A DNA stretch of 64,000 bases from Halomonas sp. BDJS001 (GTDB lineage Bacteria > Pseudomonadota > Gammaproteobacteria > Pseudomonadales > Halomonadaceae). Location: the NCBI RefSeq assembly GCF_026104355.1, contig NZ_CP110535.1, positions 3,968,001 to 4,032,000 of the forward strand, in the 5' to 3' direction. A program made the position numbers and the translations under genes. Below, piece after piece: positions 62,356 to 64,000 of this stretch (the first letter of the stretch is position 1; the number at the start of each line of letters is the position of its first letter). The notes under the pieces were generated by a model. It saw only the letters and a program-made list of their open reading frames with translations, ran no database searches and was not told where the DNA came from.

Positions 62356-63108
62356 TTATCCCAAAAACCGAACGCCTTGGGCAGCCAGCGGGCTGCGTAG
62401 TCTGTCTGGCAACGGCACATCGGTCACCACGGCATCATAATCCCCTAGTTGGCCTGCAGCGCAGCGCAGTGGCAGGTCGAACTTGGTTTTATCCAGCACT
62501 AACACGCGATAACCAGCATGGGCCAACAGCGCCTCACGGGCCATCACTTCGTCGTCGTTGTAGTCATAAAGCTGGCCATGGCTATCCATTCCCCCCACCG
62601 ACACGATTCCCACATCGGCACGGTAGCGTTGGAAAAAACGCCAGGCATCGCCGCCAATCACATCCTGGTCACGCCGACGTACGCGCCCGCCCGCCACCAC
62701 TAACTCACATTTCAGCTGGCACAGCTTAATCAGTGCATGCAGATTATTGGTCATGATATGCAAACCCTGCTTCTCGCTTAGCGCATCGGCCAACTGCTCA
62801 ACCGTGGTGCCCGTGCCCAGAAATAGCGCTTGATGATCCTGTACCAAACTCGCTGCCCGCGCCGCAATCTGCCGTTTACCCGCCACGTTGACGATCTGAC
62901 GCTGGTCGTAGCCGATATTCTCCTGCTCGGGAAATGGCAGCACCTCGCCTTGACGGCGCAGCACCAGCCCTTTATCGGCTAGGTAGCGAATATCCCCACG
63001 CAGGGTCTGCACCGACACCCCAAAATCAGTTGCCAGGCTGTCTACCGATTGGCGCCCCATAGAATGGATTCGCTGTAATAGCTGTTGTCGACGTTCGAAC
63101 TGGCGCAT
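62356..63108 (-). CDS. DeoR-family transcriptional regulator
   Basis: A 250-residue DeoR regulator. The N-terminal HTH (SVDSLATDFGVSVQTLRGDI, residues 20-39) is followed by the DeoRC sugar-phosphate-sensing domain with LFLGTGTTVEQLADAL near residue 93, MTNNLHAL and GGDAWRFFQRYRADVGIVS. ATG 63108 has GAGAGGGG upstream; the longer frame starting 63177 crosses the control region. It is divergent from an iron-type ABC binding-protein gene, with three phased AACGAAAGC repeats between, so it probably represses that transporter and itself. Confidence 0.88.
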   Translation of the reverse strand: MRQFERRQQLLQRIHSMGRQSVDSLATDFGVSVQTLRGDIRYLADKGLVLRRQGEVLPFPEQENIGYDQRQIVNVAGKRQIAARAASLVQDHQALFLGTGTTVEQLADALSEKQGLHIMTNNLHALIKLCQLKCELVVAGGRVRRRDQDVIGGDAWRFFQRYRADVGIVSVGGMDSHGQLYDYNDDEVMAREALLAHAGYRVLVLDKTKFDLPLRCAAGQLGDYDAVVTDVPLPDRLRSPLAAQGVRFLG

Positions 63109-63123
63109 AACCCCTCTCGGCAC

Positions 63124-63175
63124 AACGAAAGCAAAAAGTGCAGCAAACGAAAGCCACAAAATGTTGAACGAAAGC
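63124..63175. promoter_or_regulatory. three phased AACGAAAGC direct repeats, putative DeoR operator
   Basis: AACGAAAGC occurs at 63124-63132, 63146-63154 and 63167-63175, spaced 22 and 21 bases, i.e. two helical turns, on the same face of the DNA. The inverse strand reads GCTTTCGTT, like the TTTCGTTT-type sites of DeoR-family repressors. They lie between the divergent DeoR gene and the binding-protein gene. Confidence 0.75.
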
Positions 63176-63242
63176 ATAGTGTCACTTTGTTGTAAGCAGA
63201 TGACAGTAGCTTAGGAGGGGTTCACTCACTGGAGGTTTACCC

Positions 63243-64000
63243 ATGTTGAAGCGCTCCCTGTCATCTCTCCCGGTATCTGCCCTTACTGCGGCCATTGCGG
63301 TAGCCAGTTTTTCCCTGTCCGCTCAAGTAGCGGCGAACGAAACGCTGACGCTCTACACCAGCCAGCCCAATAGCGACGCCCAACAGACCGTTGACGCCTT
63401 TGAAGCGGCCTATCCCGACATTGAAGTGGAGTGGGTACGCGACGGCACCACGCGCTTGATGACACGGCTACGCTCGGAGCTTTCAGCCGGGGTGAGCAAT
63501 CCCGACGTACTGCTGATTGCCGACAGCATGACCATGGAGTCACTCAAGCAGGAGGGGCATTTACAGCCGTACCTGAGCGATGAACGCCAAGGGTATGACG
63601 CCGACCTATATGACCCGGAAGGCTACTACTACGGCACCAAGCTGATCACGACCGGGATTGTCTATAACACCGGCGCAGAGCATCAGCCGCAGAGCTGGCA
63701 AGACCTGCTGGGGCCTGACTATGAAGGCATGGTCACGATGCCCAGTCCGCTCTACTCCGGCGCAGCGCTGATCCATATGGCGGCGATGAGTGCCCACCCT
63801 GATCTTGGCTTGGAATATTACGAGGCGCTCCACGAAAACCGCACCGAAGCCCAGGGTGGGAACGGCGGCGTTTTTAACGCCGTAGCAGCGGGCACCAAGC
63901 CCTACGGCATAGTGGTGGACTTTCTGCCAATTCGTGAAGCCGCCAAAGGCTCGCCGGTCGAATTCGTATTTCCGGAAGAGGGAGTGAGCGCGGTGACCGA
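63243..64000 (+). CDS. ABC transporter substrate-binding protein (iron(III)/FbpA-like), 3' end outside the window
   Basis: The frame opens at ATG 63243 after GGAGG and is still open at the window edge (252 codons seen). The N-terminus is a signal peptide (SALTAAIAVASFSLSAQVAA, cleavage near residue 31). The mature part begins ETLTLYTSQPNSDAQQTVDAF, with WVRDGTTRLMTRLRSELSAG and GIVYNTGAEH, as in the FbpA/AfuA-like and phosphonate-type binding proteins. Regulation by a DeoR protein rather than Fur argues for an organic phosphate or sugar-like ligand rather than iron; this is inference. Confidence 0.85.
   Translation, partial: MLKRSLSSLPVSALTAAIAVASFSLSAQVAANETLTLYTSQPNSDAQQTVDAFEAAYPDIEVEWVRDGTTRLMTRLRSELSAGVSNPDVLLIADSMTMESLKQEGHLQPYLSDERQGYDADLYDPEGYYYGTKLITTGIVYNTGAEHQPQSWQDLLGPDYEGMVTMPSPLYSGAALIHMAAMSAHPDLGLEYYEALHENRTEAQGGNGGVFNAVAAGTKPYGIVVDFLPIREAAKGSPVEFVFPEEGVSAVT

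Noticed and set aside
1..64000. tRNA, rRNA, CRISPR arrays, phage or conjugation genes
   Set aside because: No cloverleaf-like or rRNA sequence, regular spacer arrays, integrase or transposase was seen on either strand.

Overview
The window looks like chromosomal DNA of a metabolically versatile, aerobic gammaproteobacterium, most likely a Halomonas/Vreelandella-type halophile. This is inferred from moderate-to-high G+C, the dominance of TRAP and ABC importers, many sugar-acid and amino-acid catabolic operons under GntR/LysR/sigma-54 control, acidic exported binding proteins and Pseudomonas-like guanidino catabolism. No rRNA, tRNA, CRISPR, prophage or transposase was seen. Coding density is very high and no gene-free stretch exceeds 300 bases.

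Region 1 (1-3.2 kb): the tail of an upstream gene, then two beta-hydroxyacid dehydrogenases flanking a malate/lactate-type dehydrogenase. Region 2 (3.2-25 kb): a sugar-acid catabolic district. It holds an L-arabinose/D-galactose 1-dehydrogenase, a GntR regulator, an EamA transporter, a xylonate-type IlvD dehydratase, an orphan TRAP binding protein, an SDR + FAH hydrolase + UxaA-type dehydratase operon with a GntR regulator, a tetronate operon (DUF1537 kinase, PdxA2, SDR) beside a complete TRAP transporter, and an operon of XylX-type 2-keto-3-deoxy-xylonate dehydratase, L-fuconate dehydratase and a FAD-linked 2-hydroxyacid dehydrogenase. Together these encode most of a Weimberg-type pentose route and of the non-phosphorylating L-fucose route, but the steps are split among separate transcription units. 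Region 3 (25-31.4 kb): a second TRAP transporter and LysR regulator, divergent from a CaiB/BaiF CoA-transferase and an HMG-CoA-lyase-like enzyme.

Region 4 (31.4-40.7 kb): a six-gene minus-strand operon for guanidino-acid breakdown (gbuA-like guanidinobutyrase, YjiH-type transporter, aruI-like decarboxylase, NCS1 permease, MBL-fold hydrolase, aldehyde dehydrogenase). It is divergent from a PAS-AAA+ sigma-54 activator. The intergenic region carries a canonical GG-N10-GC promoter with palindromic TGAATCA sites at the expected enhancer distance. Region 5 (40.7-49.2 kb): a LysR regulator divergent from an apparently undescribed operon: a PhyH-type dioxygenase, an isopenicillin-N-synthase-like oxygenase (broken by one missing T in a T run), an HRI1-like protein of unknown function, a polyamine-type ABC importer and a class II aldolase. 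By eye its G+C is lower than its surroundings. I consider it the best candidate for a new system.

Region 6 (49.3-53.5 kb): a sugar/glycerol-phosphate-type ABC importer. Region 7 (53.6-60.2 kb): recQ and the methionine salvage set mtnA, mtnBCD and mtnK, with a structured inverted-repeat element between mtnD and mtnK. Region 8 (60.3-64 kb): a diguanylate cyclase, a YrhK-like membrane protein, a DksA/TraR zinc-finger protein and a DeoR regulator divergent from an iron-type ABC binding protein that runs off the window. Three phased AACGAAAGC repeats lie between the last two.
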